Source of the DNA: an uncultured Acidimicrobiales bacterium
Lineage (GTDB): Bacteria > Actinomycetota > Acidimicrobiia > Acidimicrobiales > SZUA-35
Assembly: GCA_938021675.1 (NCBI GenBank)
Contig: CALIFY010000002.1
Span: 1-62,002 of the forward strand
Length of the DNA stretch: 62,002 bases
Reading direction: 5' to 3'
In this document: positions 14,986 through 23,497 of the stretch, piece by piece
Layout: each line of letters opens with the position of its first letter
How positions within the stretch are numbered: the first letter of the stretch is position 1
Translations under genes and position numbers: made by a program
The notes under the pieces: generated by a model
Database searches by the model: none
The model's input: the letters and a program-made list of their open reading frames with translations, nothing else
What the model was told of the DNA's origin: nothing

Positions 14986-17253
14986 TTACAGTTTGCCCCG
15001 CCCATTCTGGAATTCCGGTGACTCGGTAAACCCGATCATGAGCTCGCCTCGAGTTACCCCTTGTGCGAGCTGTTGAATCCAGTAGGCACGTCCGGACGGG
15101 TCGGGAACCCGTTGGAGCACGTTGGCATATATAAGGTCGACGAACCCAGCATCGCTGGCGGCACCGTACCGAGCCTGGAATTCGGCCGACAGAGCGAATT
15201 GATCAGACACCGTGATGAGTGAGTATCCGTCGGCCCGTACGTTGGTCCAATAGTCCAGCCCGGCGTCGTCCGGCGTGCGACCAAAGTAGCCAAGGTACAA
15301 ACGGTAGACCTCCGGCACGTACTGCGCCGGCGAGAGCTGACTCGGTGGAGCGAGGGGAGTGGGGGCAGGACCATTCGGGCCCGGGGTCCCGGTGAAGGCG
15401 ACGAACTCCGGAGACTCGGAGAACGCCACCATCACCTGACCCCTCGTCACTCCTCCAGTGAGCTGATTGATCCAGTAGGCCCGGCCACCGGCATCCGGTG
15501 TGCGGCCGAGCACGTTTTGGTAGAGCCGATCGACGAATTGGGTGTTGGACAGGTTGCCGTAGCGCCCGATGAACTCCGGGCTTCCGGCGAACACGTCGGA
15601 GATGACATCGAGCCCGATCCCGTTGAAGCGCTGTTGACGCCAGTACTGGTAGCCACTGGCATCGGGATTGCGCTGAAAATACGCCCGGTACATCCGAATG
15701 ACTTGACCATCGATCGCTGACACTGCGGTATCTGGTGACGGTGCCGCGATTTCGACTATCTGGGAGGTCGATGGGATGTCGTTCTCATCGAGGACCGACA
15801 GCATGTAGTAGCCGGGGGTCAAGACTGCGCTGCTGGCGGGGAGCGCTGCGGTAACCGTGTTGCCGTTGGTAGCGAAGCCCAGTTCCACGAACCGTTGATC
15901 CATGTTGAACGCGTGGGTCGCCGATCCGGTCTTTACCAGGGTTACTCGTTCGATGTCTGCACCGTTACCGACTGAGAGGTTGAAGCTCTGGCCGGGGGTG
16001 AGTTCGTCGGCCGAGATCCCGGTGATCGTCGGACGGGGTGCCGGCGTACCGGCTGCTGTTCGAAGGTAATCGGGAGAGAACAACTCAGCGTTGGTGTTTG
16101 TCACCGGCCCGGGAGAACCACCGCCTGCCGACAGAACACGGCCATCGGGGAGGAGCAGGGCTGTCGAGTGGTAGAGCCGTGGGACTGCCCCGGCGGCTTG
16201 TTGGGTCCACACGCCGGTCCGCGGGTCCCAAACCTCGGCGTTGTATGCCACGCCGTAGCTGGCGACTGAGCCGTCGTTCCAGGAGGCGCCTTGGTTCGCA
16301 CCGCCGACGGCGAGCACTCGACCGTCGGGGAGTAGCACTCCATTGACCCATTCCCGATTGGTGGACAGCGCACCGCTCGCGGTTACTACCGGAGCGCCGC
16401 CGGTGATGTCGATGATCGACGAGGTATTGGTTGGTCCACCGAAATGGAGGATCTTGCCCGGCTGGAACATGACGGCGGTCGCACCGATGCCCCGATGTGC
16501 CGGGCCCAACCGGCCGACGATGTCGAGCTGGGCGAGGTCTGCACTTACGTAGTACATCCACCCGTTGGTGTCGATGCCGAACAGCCGACCGTCGGGGGCG
16601 ACAAAGTTTCGTGGGTAATACCAGGAGAGTCCCGATGTATCGAGCGGAAGCAGGTTCGAGCCGGCGGTAGGACTCCAATGCTCTGGGTGGTCCTCACCGC
16701 TCGTTCCGCCCTGCACGAAAATCGTACCGTCGGGGAGCGTGGTGCCGGTTGCGTACCAGCGTGCCCGGTTCATTCCGGGGATGGTCGTGAGTTGCCGTGA
16801 ATCGACATCCAGCACGTTGATGTCGGGGTTGCCGGTATTGGTGGTGCCAGCGCCCGTCCAGTTGTCGCCACCGAAGAGGATCATCTCGCCGGTGTCGGCC
16901 GAGTTCAGTTGGAGGCTGCAGAACAGGTCGGTCTGCGTCGTATTGGTAAGTGTGTCGTGACCGCCGGCCGCCGATGGGCCGGGAGTCCAGATGTCGTAGA
17001 TGAACTGACCGGTCTGTCGACCGTCTCCGTTCGTCCCATAGGTCACGACGTTGCCGTTCTTGTCGACGGCAGCGTGGATGGCAACCATCGGCCAGTCGGC
17101 CAATGGACTCCAGGCGCCGTCATCGTCAAGGTCGATCGGGGCCGCCGCTGCCGGAGCAGTGCCAGTCACCACCGAGCCGAGCAATGTCGAAGCGAGGAGC
17201 AATGGTGCTAAAGCTGCCGGCAGTTTCTGCCGATACCAACTTGTGTACGTCAT
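14986..17253 (-). CDS. secreted copper-radical oxidase (galactose/glyoxal oxidase-like) with DUF4214 repeats
   Basis: 755 residues. A signal peptide (about 1-38) ends ...TAPAAAA. Kelch-type blades with LLPDGRVL repeats form the body. The copper-radical site of the galactose oxidase family can be read in full: Cys112 (TDLFCS) and Tyr167 (RARWYAT) for the Cys-Tyr cofactor, Tyr361-His362 (RLYHST) and His447 (THAFNMDQR). A DUF1929-like Ig domain covers about 405-495. Residues about 510-755 hold two DUF4214 blocks (VIRMYRAYFQRNPDASGYQYW and VYRLYLGYFGRTPDDAGLDYW), each with a companion repeat. Such oxidases turn alcohols or aldehydes into aldehydes or acids with release of H2O2. The substrate is unknown. 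DUF4214 may attach the enzyme to the surface. Confidence 0.85.
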   Translation of the reverse strand: MTYTSWYRQKLPAALAPLLLASTLLGSVVTGTAPAAAAPIDLDDDGAWSPLADWPMVAIHAAVDKNGNVVTYGTNGDGRQTGQFIYDIWTPGPSAAGGHDTLTNTTQTDLFCSLQLNSADTGEMILFGGDNWTGAGTTNTGNPDINVLDVDSRQLTTIPGMNRARWYATGTTLPDGTIFVQGGTSGEDHPEHWSPTAGSNLLPLDTSGLSWYYPRNFVAPDGRLFGIDTNGWMYYVSADLAQLDIVGRLGPAHRGIGATAVMFQPGKILHFGGPTNTSSIIDITGGAPVVTASGALSTNREWVNGVLLPDGRVLAVGGANQGASWNDGSVASYGVAYNAEVWDPRTGVWTQQAAGAVPRLYHSTALLLPDGRVLSAGGGSPGPVTNTNAELFSPDYLRTAAGTPAPRPTITGISADELTPGQSFNLSVGNGADIERVTLVKTGSATHAFNMDQRFVELGFATNGNTVTAALPASSAVLTPGYYMLSVLDENDIPSTSQIVEIAAPSPDTAVSAIDGQVIRMYRAYFQRNPDASGYQYWRQQRFNGIGLDVISDVFAGSPEFIGRYGNLSNTQFVDRLYQNVLGRTPDAGGRAYWINQLTGGVTRGQVMVAFSESPEFVAFTGTPGPNGPAPTPLAPPSQLSPAQYVPEVYRLYLGYFGRTPDDAGLDYWTNVRADGYSLITVSDQFALSAEFQARYGAASDAGFVDLIYANVLQRVPDPSGRAYWIQQLAQGVTRGELMIGFTESPEFQNGRGKL

Positions 17254-17475
17254 ACGAACCGCCTTTCAAAGGCCTGAACGTATGGGGGATCTCCGCACGG
17301 CTTAAGGGTGGAAACACCCGAACCCACATGGGTGCCCAGGGTTGATCAACCTGGTGGTCTACACCGATACGGGTACCCGTGCCCGAGCAGGAGTCCCCAA
17401 GTGGTCACGGCGGACCAACACCGCAGTTCGAGATCAGCCGCGGCAAATTTCTGCGGCGACCGGTAGGGGCGCGGC

Positions 17476-18420
17476 ATGTTCCAAGCGGCGGCGGCTCTTC
17501 TCTTCGTTTCAGCGACTCTTAGCATTGCGCCAGTCGCCGCCGGACGCGGCCCGGGGTGTGGACCTTCCGATTCAGATAGCGAGCCGTCATCACCTGACGG
17601 CCTCGCTGGGGTTACCGGAGAGAGCCTGAGCGGCGACGACTTGTCGAGCCAGCCGGTTCAAGAAACGTCGGTTGTCGCCAGCGTGACCGTGACTTCCGAG
17701 ACGTCAACTTCGGAGACGTCAATCACGGCGACCGTGAACGCCGGCTCCACAGCGTCCAGCGCCACGGTTGCGAACGATGAGGCGCCACCACGGCGACCGG
17801 CCTCGCCGTAAGTACGACGGCTGGCCCTGCTGGGTCGACGACATCGACGGTCGACGGTCGACGGTCGAAGCGGTAGGCGGCCCGATGGCGACGGGAACCC
17901 GGCCGGTGTCTGCAACGACGGTGTCATGTTGGCAATGGCCGACGACGCGACGTGCGGGTATGCCGAGATCGGTAGCCACTGTGTCGAAGAGATAAATCGC
18001 TATCGGGCGCTCGAAGGCCTTCCACCGTTTGAGCGCCTCGCCGATGCCGAGGCATGTGCTTCTCGGGAGGCACGGCTGGCGTTAGAAGCCGGATCTTCTC
18101 ATCACAACGACGGATGTGGTTGGCGGTCGCAGGCCTCGAGCGGTGGCGGTCGTGGCGGCGAAGGATCGACAGGGACTATCGAGGGATCGGTTCGTTGGCT
18201 TCCAAAGTTGATCTCGACTGAGGCTCTGTGGGTCGACGGCGCCGTCCGAGATGCCCGCGTCCAACAAGTTGACAATGGCCTTCTGCCTAGGCGATTGTGG
18301 GGCAGATGGAGATCGTCTTGGGGCACAGGTTCTTGGGGTTCAGTGCACGCTGAACGTGACTTGTCCGCAAGCTTCCTGGCACCGCTGGTTGAGGTCTGCG
18401 TAGGTAGTACGGGAGTGCTT
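17476..18420 (+). pseudogene. decayed secreted protein with CAP-like fragment
   Basis: A signal-peptide-like start (17476) leads to a Ser/Thr-rich linker that hits a stop at 17809. The Thr-rich linker continues in another frame (AVSTTAGPAGSTTST, near 17800-17860). The first frame is then open again, from 17812 to 18426. It encodes a CAP/SCP-like beginning (CVEEINRYRALEGLPPFERL ... ACASREARLA ... SSHHNDGCGW) at about 17980-18125. After that no frame shows the expected GENIA and HRENIL motifs. A Cys-rich piece in a third frame (FCLGDCGADGD, CTLNVTCPQASWH) follows at 18278-18400. Several frameshifts are needed, so I call it a pseudogene. It could be a dead relative of the CAP genes at 48-52 kb. 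Confidence 0.5.
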
Positions 18421-18422
18421 GC

Positions 18423-19415
18423 ATGAACACGGTTCTCGAAGTCAAAGATCTTGTCGTGCGTTTCGATACGCAGGATGGGGTCGTCCACGCCGTCAACGGG
18501 GTGAGCTATTCGCTGAAAGAGGGCGAAACGCTGGGCATCGTCGGAGAGAGCGGCAGCGGTAAGAGTGTTCATGTGCTGTCGATGCTCCAACTGGTCCCTA
18601 TGCCTCCAGGCCGGATTGAAGGCGGTGAGGTTCTGTTCGAGGGCCAGGACTTGCTCGCTATGTCGAACGATGAGATCCGTGGCGTTCGGGGCAGCCGGGT
18701 GGCCATGATCTTTCAGGACCCGATGACGTCGCTGAACCCGGTTCTTACCGTCGGGCGGCAAATTACCGAAGCGATTCGGCTCCACCTGAAGTACAGCAAG
18801 AAAGATGCACGAGATCGTGCTATCGAGCTTCTTGGCCTTGTCGGAATCGCTGACCCGAAGACTCGACTCGATGACTTTCCTCACCAGTTTTCGGGCGGAA
18901 TGCGACAGCGGGCAATGATTGCAATGGCTTTATCGTGCGATCCGACATTGCTCATAGCCGACGAACCAACGACGGCTCTTGATGTCACGATTCAAGCGCA
19001 AATCATCGAACTCATGAGCAAGCTGCGAGACGAACTCGGCATGTCGCTGATATGGATTACCCACGACCTAGGTGTGGTCGCAGGCATCGCCGACACGATC
19101 CAAGTGATGTATGGCGGAACCATCATGGAGCGTGGGCCGACCCGAAGTGTGTTCAAAGATACTCGAAACGCCTACACGCTTGGGTTGCTCAATTCACTGC
19201 CCCGGCCGGATCAAGGCGTCGAGCGGTTGGTTCCCATCGCCGGGTCGCCTCCTAACCTTTTGTCGCCTCTGCAAGGCGATCCGTTCGCCCCGCGCAATCC
19301 GCACGCGACCGAGCGGTGCTTCAAAGAACGTCCACCGTTGGAACCGGTAACGAGTGGGCACTCAGAACATCTTGCGGCGGCATGGTACGACTTGCCCGAA
19401 GTGGTCGGAGGGTAA
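18423..19415 (+). CDS. peptide/nickel-type ABC transporter ATPase (DppD/OppD-like)
   Basis: 330 residues. Walker A GESGSGKS is at 41-48, the Q loop lies in MIFQDPMTSLNPVL, the signature is FSGGMRQR at about 156, then Walker B LLIADEPTTALD and the switch His in WITHDLGVVAG. The C-terminal oligopeptide-transporter extension has the Cys-containing stretch ending ATERCFKERPPLE. It energises uptake of peptides or similar solutes together with the next gene. No permease or binding protein gene is adjacent: upstream lies a decayed secreted-protein gene, downstream a convergent glycosidase. The partners must be elsewhere or lost. Confidence 0.9.
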   Translation: MNTVLEVKDLVVRFDTQDGVVHAVNGVSYSLKEGETLGIVGESGSGKSVHVLSMLQLVPMPPGRIEGGEVLFEGQDLLAMSNDEIRGVRGSRVAMIFQDPMTSLNPVLTVGRQITEAIRLHLKYSKKDARDRAIELLGLVGIADPKTRLDDFPHQFSGGMRQRAMIAMALSCDPTLLIADEPTTALDVTIQAQIIELMSKLRDELGMSLIWITHDLGVVAGIADTIQVMYGGTIMERGPTRSVFKDTRNAYTLGLLNSLPRPDQGVERLVPIAGSPPNLLSPLQGDPFAPRNPHATERCFKERPPLEPVTSGHSEHLAAAWYDLPEVVGG

Positions 19416-19466
19416 GCCGATGTGTCAGCGAGGTTGGTCCGGATATCTGTCTTCTGAGGAACCAGG

Positions 19467-20390
19467 ATGAATACACCATCTGCAGAGCCACTGGTTCGGG
19501 TGAGCAATCTGGTAAAACACTTCCCGGTCACCCAAGGCATCGTCTTTCAACGCCAGGTAAGTGCGGTTAAGGCTGTCGACGATGTCTCGTTCGACATCTT
19601 TCCGGGCGAGACGATGGGTCTGGTCGGTGAGTCTGGGAGCGGGAAGAGTACGACTGGGCGTACCATGCTGAAGCTCTACGAACCGACCTCGGGTTCGGTG
19701 GAGTTCCGTGGCGAAGATATCGTTGGCTTGCGTGGGGCGTCGCTCAGGAAGATCCGCCGTCACATGCAGATGATCTTCCAGGATCCACATGCGTGCCTGA
19801 ACCCTCGCATGACCGTCGGCAGCATCATCGAAGAGCCGATTCAGGCTCATGGTCTCCTACCAAAGGGACAACAGCAGGAACGCATCGAAGAGCTATTGGA
19901 GATAGTCGGGCTGAATCGAGGATTCGTCAACCGATACCCCCATGAGTTCTCGGGAGGCCAGCGTCAACGGATTGGTATCGCACGGGCGTTGGCGGTCGAA
20001 CCGGAATTTATCGTAGCTGATGAACCGATTTCGGCATTAGACGTGTCGATTCAAGCTCAAGTTGTGAACCTACTTCAAGACCTACAGGAGCAGCTGAAGC
20101 TCACGTATCTCTTCATCGCTCATGATCTCAGCATGATCCGATACATCTGTGATCGAGTAGCGGTGATGTATAAAGGAAAGATCGTCGAATACGCTGAAAC
20201 CAGTGAGTTGTACGACAATCCTATTCACCCCTACACCCAGGTACTCTTGTCCGCCGTCCCTATTCCCGATCCCGACAAAGAAAAGGGGCGAACCCGCAAG
20301 ATCATGGAACATGATTTCGACTATACGGAGGAAGATTCCCGTATGGTCGAGGCCTCTCCTGGTCATTTCGTTGCGGCCAGTCGTGTGTAG
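19467..20390 (+). CDS. peptide/nickel-type ABC transporter ATPase (DppF/OppF-like)
   Basis: 307 residues. N-terminal [13 protein letters not shown] is typical of OppF/DppF. Walker [10 protein letters not shown] is at 54-62, followed by [14 protein letters not shown], the signature FSGGQRQR, Walker [15 protein letters not shown] and [19 protein letters not shown]. The C-terminal [20 protein letters not shown] is the oligopeptide-transporter tail. It starts 51 bases after the DppD-like gene and forms its heterodimer partner at the membrane. The operon seems to consist of the two ATPases only. Confidence 0.9.
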   Translation: MNTPSAEPLVRVSNLVKHFPVTQGIVFQRQVSAVKAVDDVSFDIFPGETMGLVGESGSGKSTTGRTMLKLYEPTSGSVEFRGEDIVGLRGASLRKIRRHMQMIFQDPHACLNPRMTVGSIIEEPIQAHGLLPKGQQQERIEELLEIVGLNRGFVNRYPHEFSGGQRQRIGIARALAVEPEFIVADEPISALDVSIQAQVVNLLQDLQEQLKLTYLFIAHDLSMIRYICDRVAVMYKGKIVEYAETSELYDNPIHPYTQVLLSAVPIPDPDKEKGRTRKIMEHDFDYTEEDSRMVEASPGHFVAASRV

Positions 20391-20470
20391 CGAGTGAATC
20401 GGATTGTTCGGGCAGGTGACGAGAACAGTTCGACAATGGTGGGATTGGTTTGTAACGCGAAGCTTGGGGT

Positions 20471-21832
20471 TTAGCGGCGTAGCGACTCCGGAATGTAGTC
20501 GCCGTGAGCTTCCATGATCTCGTCTACAAGCCGCCAGATCTGGTCTAGGTCCAGCTCGGCCGCGGTATGGGGATCGAACATTGCCGCGTGGTAGACATGT
20601 TCGCGGTTGCCGCTGAGAATGGCCTCGACCGTCAGCGACTGGACGTTGATGTTGGTTTGCATCAATGCTGCCAACTGAGGCGGAATCTTTCCGATCTTGG
20701 TCGCTTGAACGCCGTTGTGGTCGACGAGGCACGGCACTTCGACGATGCAATCTTCGGGGAGGTTGCTGATACTCCCGTCATTGGGGACATTGCCGTAGAC
20801 CACACAAGGCTCTCCGGTCTCGATCGAGTGAATGATCGACGAGCCGTACTCGACGCTTGGGGCTACGTCGATGGTGGAATCGGGTGATTCGAGCTCTTTC
20901 CGAAGTTCGTGCCACCCCTCGATCTGGATTTCACATCGACGAGGGTACTCGTCGAGGGGAACGCCGTATCGCTCGATCAGATCCTCTCTGCCGTCTTTGA
21001 TAAACCACGGGACGTACTCAGCAAAGTGTTCGCTCGACTCGGTGACGAAATACCCGAGGCGACGGAACATCTCATAGCGGACCGCATCGGACAGGCCGCG
21101 CAGGCCACCATCGGACCGGTCAGCATGGCCACGGTCGGGGATCTGGCCCGAGGCGGCGAACTCGGCGATAGCCGGATAGAGATCGACTATCTGGCCGTCG
21201 GCTGTATGTCGTTCGAAGTTGAGGTAGAACGCCATGTGGTTGATGCCAGCACACCGATAGTTGATCTCTTCGAGGGGAACGCCGATATCGCCGGCCAGCT
21301 CCGAAGCGGTATGGGGGATGCTGTGGCAAAGTCCGACCGAACGTATCGACGAGGCCCGGTTGACGGCCCACATATTGATAGACATCGGGTTGACGTATTG
21401 AAGTAGGGTGGCATCACCACAGAGTTCTTCCATATCGGCACAAACGTCGAGAAGTACCGGCACTGTCCGGAGGGCACGCATGATGCCCCCGACTCCCAGT
21501 GTGTCGGCAATCGTTTGCCGGAGCCCGAATTGCTTTGGTATGTCGAAATCGATGACGGTCGACGGCTTGTAGCCACCGACCTGAAACATGGTGATTACAT
21601 GGTCGGCGTCTTCGAGAGCGGTCCGCCGGTCGGTTGTTGCCTCGATGGTTGGTTGGGCACCAATAGCGGCCGCGGTTTTACCGGCAACGATCTCGGAGGT
21701 GGTCAATCGCTCAGCGTCGATATCAAAGAGTGAAATATGGGACGATGCCAGTTCTGGGCGGCTGAGAATATCGCCGAGGAGGTTCTTGGCGAATACCGTG
21801 CTGCCCGCGCCCACGAAGGTGATCTTGGTCAT
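20471..21832 (-). CDS. glycoside hydrolase family 4 (alpha-galactosidase/alpha-glucosidase type)
   Basis: 453 residues, full length for GH4. The N-terminal NAD-binding fold is TFVGAGSTVFAKNLLGDIL. Metal-site residues are visible: Cys169 in GLCHS and His199 in GINHMAFY, plus the NPMS stretch at 148-151. GH4 enzymes use NAD+ and a divalent metal (usually Mn2+) in a redox-assisted cleavage of alpha-glycosides. The overall pattern (QVGGY, DTLGVGGIMRALR) is closest to MelA/AglA-type enzymes. It is the last gene of the sugar-uptake operon, 35 bases after the ATPase gene, and has no signal peptide. It would cleave imported disaccharides in the cytoplasm. Galactoside versus glucoside preference cannot be decided. 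Confidence 0.88.
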   Translation of the reverse strand: MTKITFVGAGSTVFAKNLLGDILSRPELASSHISLFDIDAERLTTSEIVAGKTAAAIGAQPTIEATTDRRTALEDADHVITMFQVGGYKPSTVIDFDIPKQFGLRQTIADTLGVGGIMRALRTVPVLLDVCADMEELCGDATLLQYVNPMSINMWAVNRASSIRSVGLCHSIPHTASELAGDIGVPLEEINYRCAGINHMAFYLNFERHTADGQIVDLYPAIAEFAASGQIPDRGHADRSDGGLRGLSDAVRYEMFRRLGYFVTESSEHFAEYVPWFIKDGREDLIERYGVPLDEYPRRCEIQIEGWHELRKELESPDSTIDVAPSVEYGSSIIHSIETGEPCVVYGNVPNDGSISNLPEDCIVEVPCLVDHNGVQATKIGKIPPQLAALMQTNINVQSLTVEAILSGNREHVYHAAMFDPHTAAELDLDQIWRLVDEIMEAHGDYIPESLRR

Positions 21833-21867
21833 TGTTACTCCGGTTGGTCAGGGGGGAAAGAGGTTTG

Positions 21868-23037
21868 CTAGATCGCTTCGCCAGAGGCGCCGTCGAAGAA
21901 GTGGACCCGGTCGGTGTCGACCGAGACTTCCATGGTGTTGCCCATCTTTATTGAGCTGTGAGGGCTGAATCGGCCGATGACGGAGTTGCGGGCGCCTTCG
22001 GTACCCGGGCCGAGCTCGTCAAGGTCCGGATCTCCGGTGTCGACCGAGTTGGCCCCGACATCCAGGTGGGCCACTATTTCTGAGCCGAGACTTTCGGTGA
22101 GAAGGACTTCGGCGGTGATCCGTCCTTCATGCTGTGGCTGCAGCTGGGCGTCATAGAGATCGTCAGGACGAATACCGACGACGAGGTCGCTCGGCGGGTT
22201 CTTTGCCAAATCTCGATGCGCTGCCATAACCGATGGCCCGAGCTTCATTGCATGGGAACCGATCTTGACCGCCGGGGTGGAGTCGACGGTGGTCATGGCG
22301 CCGGTGAACAGGTTCATTGCTGGCGAACCGATGAAGCCAGCGACGAACATGTTGGCCGGTTTTTCATAGAGTATGCCCGGGGCGTCAGCTTGTTGAAGGA
22401 GTCCGTCTTTGAGTACGACCACGCGATCGCCCATAGTCATAGCTTCGACCTGATCGTGGGTCACGTAGATAGTGGTGATTCCCAGTTGGTTCTGTATCTG
22501 AGCGATCTCCGACCGCATGTACACCCGAAGCTTGGCGTCGAGATTCGAGAGCGGTTCATCCATCAGGAAAACCTTCGGTTCACGAATCAAGGCTCGGCCC
22601 ATCGCCACCCGCTGGCGCTGACCACCGGAGAGCTGGCCCGGTTTCCGGTCGAGAAACTCGGTCAGCTGAAGAATGTCGGCTGTCTCCGAGACACGGCGTT
22701 GAATCTCTTGCTTCGGTACTTTAGAGATTCGCAGCGGGTACGACATGTTTTTGCCGACGGACATATGGGGATAGAGCGCATAGTTCTGAAAGACCATGGC
22801 GATGTCACGGTCTTGGGGAGCGATGCTATTCATCGGCTTCTTATCGATCGAGAGACGACCGGCCGAGATACTCTCAAGACCAGCCACCATCCGAAGAGCC
22901 GTAGATTTACCACAGCCTGACGGACCGACCAACACCACGAATTCGCCATCGTCGATCTCAAGGTTGAGCGAGTCGACAGACGGGGCGTCTGCTCCAGGGT
23001 AGATTTTGGTTAGCTGTTCCAATTCGACGGTTGCCAC
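21868..23037 (-). CDS. sugar ABC transporter ATPase (UgpC/MsmX type)
   Basis: 389 residues. Walker A GPSGCGKST is at 38-46, the Q loop in MVFQNYALYPHMSV, the signature LSGGQRQRVAMGRALI, Walker B VFLMDEPLSNLDAKLR and the switch His in YVTHDQVEAMTMGDRV. The C terminus (about 235-389) forms the TOBE/OB regulatory domain of the MalK-like group. It drives the MalF/MalG-like permeases encoded upstream in the same operon. It starts four bases after the stop of the small membrane protein gene and is followed by the GH4 gene. Confidence 0.92.
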   Translation of the reverse strand: MATVELEQLTKIYPGADAPSVDSLNLEIDDGEFVVLVGPSGCGKSTALRMVAGLESISAGRLSIDKKPMNSIAPQDRDIAMVFQNYALYPHMSVGKNMSYPLRISKVPKQEIQRRVSETADILQLTEFLDRKPGQLSGGQRQRVAMGRALIREPKVFLMDEPLSNLDAKLRVYMRSEIAQIQNQLGITTIYVTHDQVEAMTMGDRVVVLKDGLLQQADAPGILYEKPANMFVAGFIGSPAMNLFTGAMTTVDSTPAVKIGSHAMKLGPSVMAAHRDLAKNPPSDLVVGIRPDDLYDAQLQPQHEGRITAEVLLTESLGSEIVAHLDVGANSVDTGDPDLDELGPGTEGARNSVIGRFSPHSSIKMGNTMEVSVDTDRVHFFDGASGEAI

Positions 23038-23041
23038 GACG

Positions 23042-23497
23042 TCACATCTCTTTCAGTATCGGGTCGATCCTCAGCGGCGCGTCCAGCCATCCAGGGATCC
23101 ACGGGTATTTGAGCGGTACGGATTTCCACGCTCGGTAGGCGCGGCTGAAGCAGACCAGGATGGCGTTGATAAGCCCGAGGAAAAAGGCCAAGAGGGCGAG
23201 CGGGAACGCCAACGACAGCAGCGGAACCTCCTCGCTCAGGCGCATGAAAAGCCAGCTCCCGCCGACGATTGTTGACGCCACTAGGGAGAAGGCCAGGGCC
23301 AGTCTCCACGTCGGGTGGACGGTCCGGCCGGTCGCCCGTGCAACGACAACATTGACAAGCGGTCCGAAAGGAAAGAGTAAGCCGATCCATCCGGCGGGGT
23401 TCCCCACGATGGCTACCGCGATGGCGGTTGGTACCAGCGGGCTGAGATGAAGTATCGCCGCCGAACGGGTACCGGGGTGGAACACCGCGTTGGTCAT
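23042..23497 (-). CDS. small four-helix membrane protein in sugar operon
   Basis: 151 residues with about four hydrophobic segments (near 17-30, 32-50, 65-86 and 92-112) and a basic C-terminal tail (AWKSVPLKYPWIPGWLDAPLR). I do not recognise the family. Its start overlaps the stop of the preceding FG-GAP/UnbV lipoprotein gene by four bases, and its stop lies four bases before the ATPase gene. It is therefore translated within the sugar-transport operon, and it may pair with the lipoprotein. Function unknown. Confidence 0.7.
   Translation of the reverse strand: MTNAVFHPGTRSAAILHLSPLVPTAIAVAIVGNPAGWIGLLFPFGPLVNVVVARATGRTVHPTWRLALAFSLVASTIVGGSWLFMRLSEEVPLLSLAFPLALLAFFLGLINAILVCFSRAYRAWKSVPLKYPWIPGWLDAPLRIDPILKEM

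Noticed and set aside
18102-18884. Minus-strand open frame of 260 codons
   Set aside because: It overlaps the 5' half of the DppD-like ATPase gene, whose Walker A region is clear on the plus strand.
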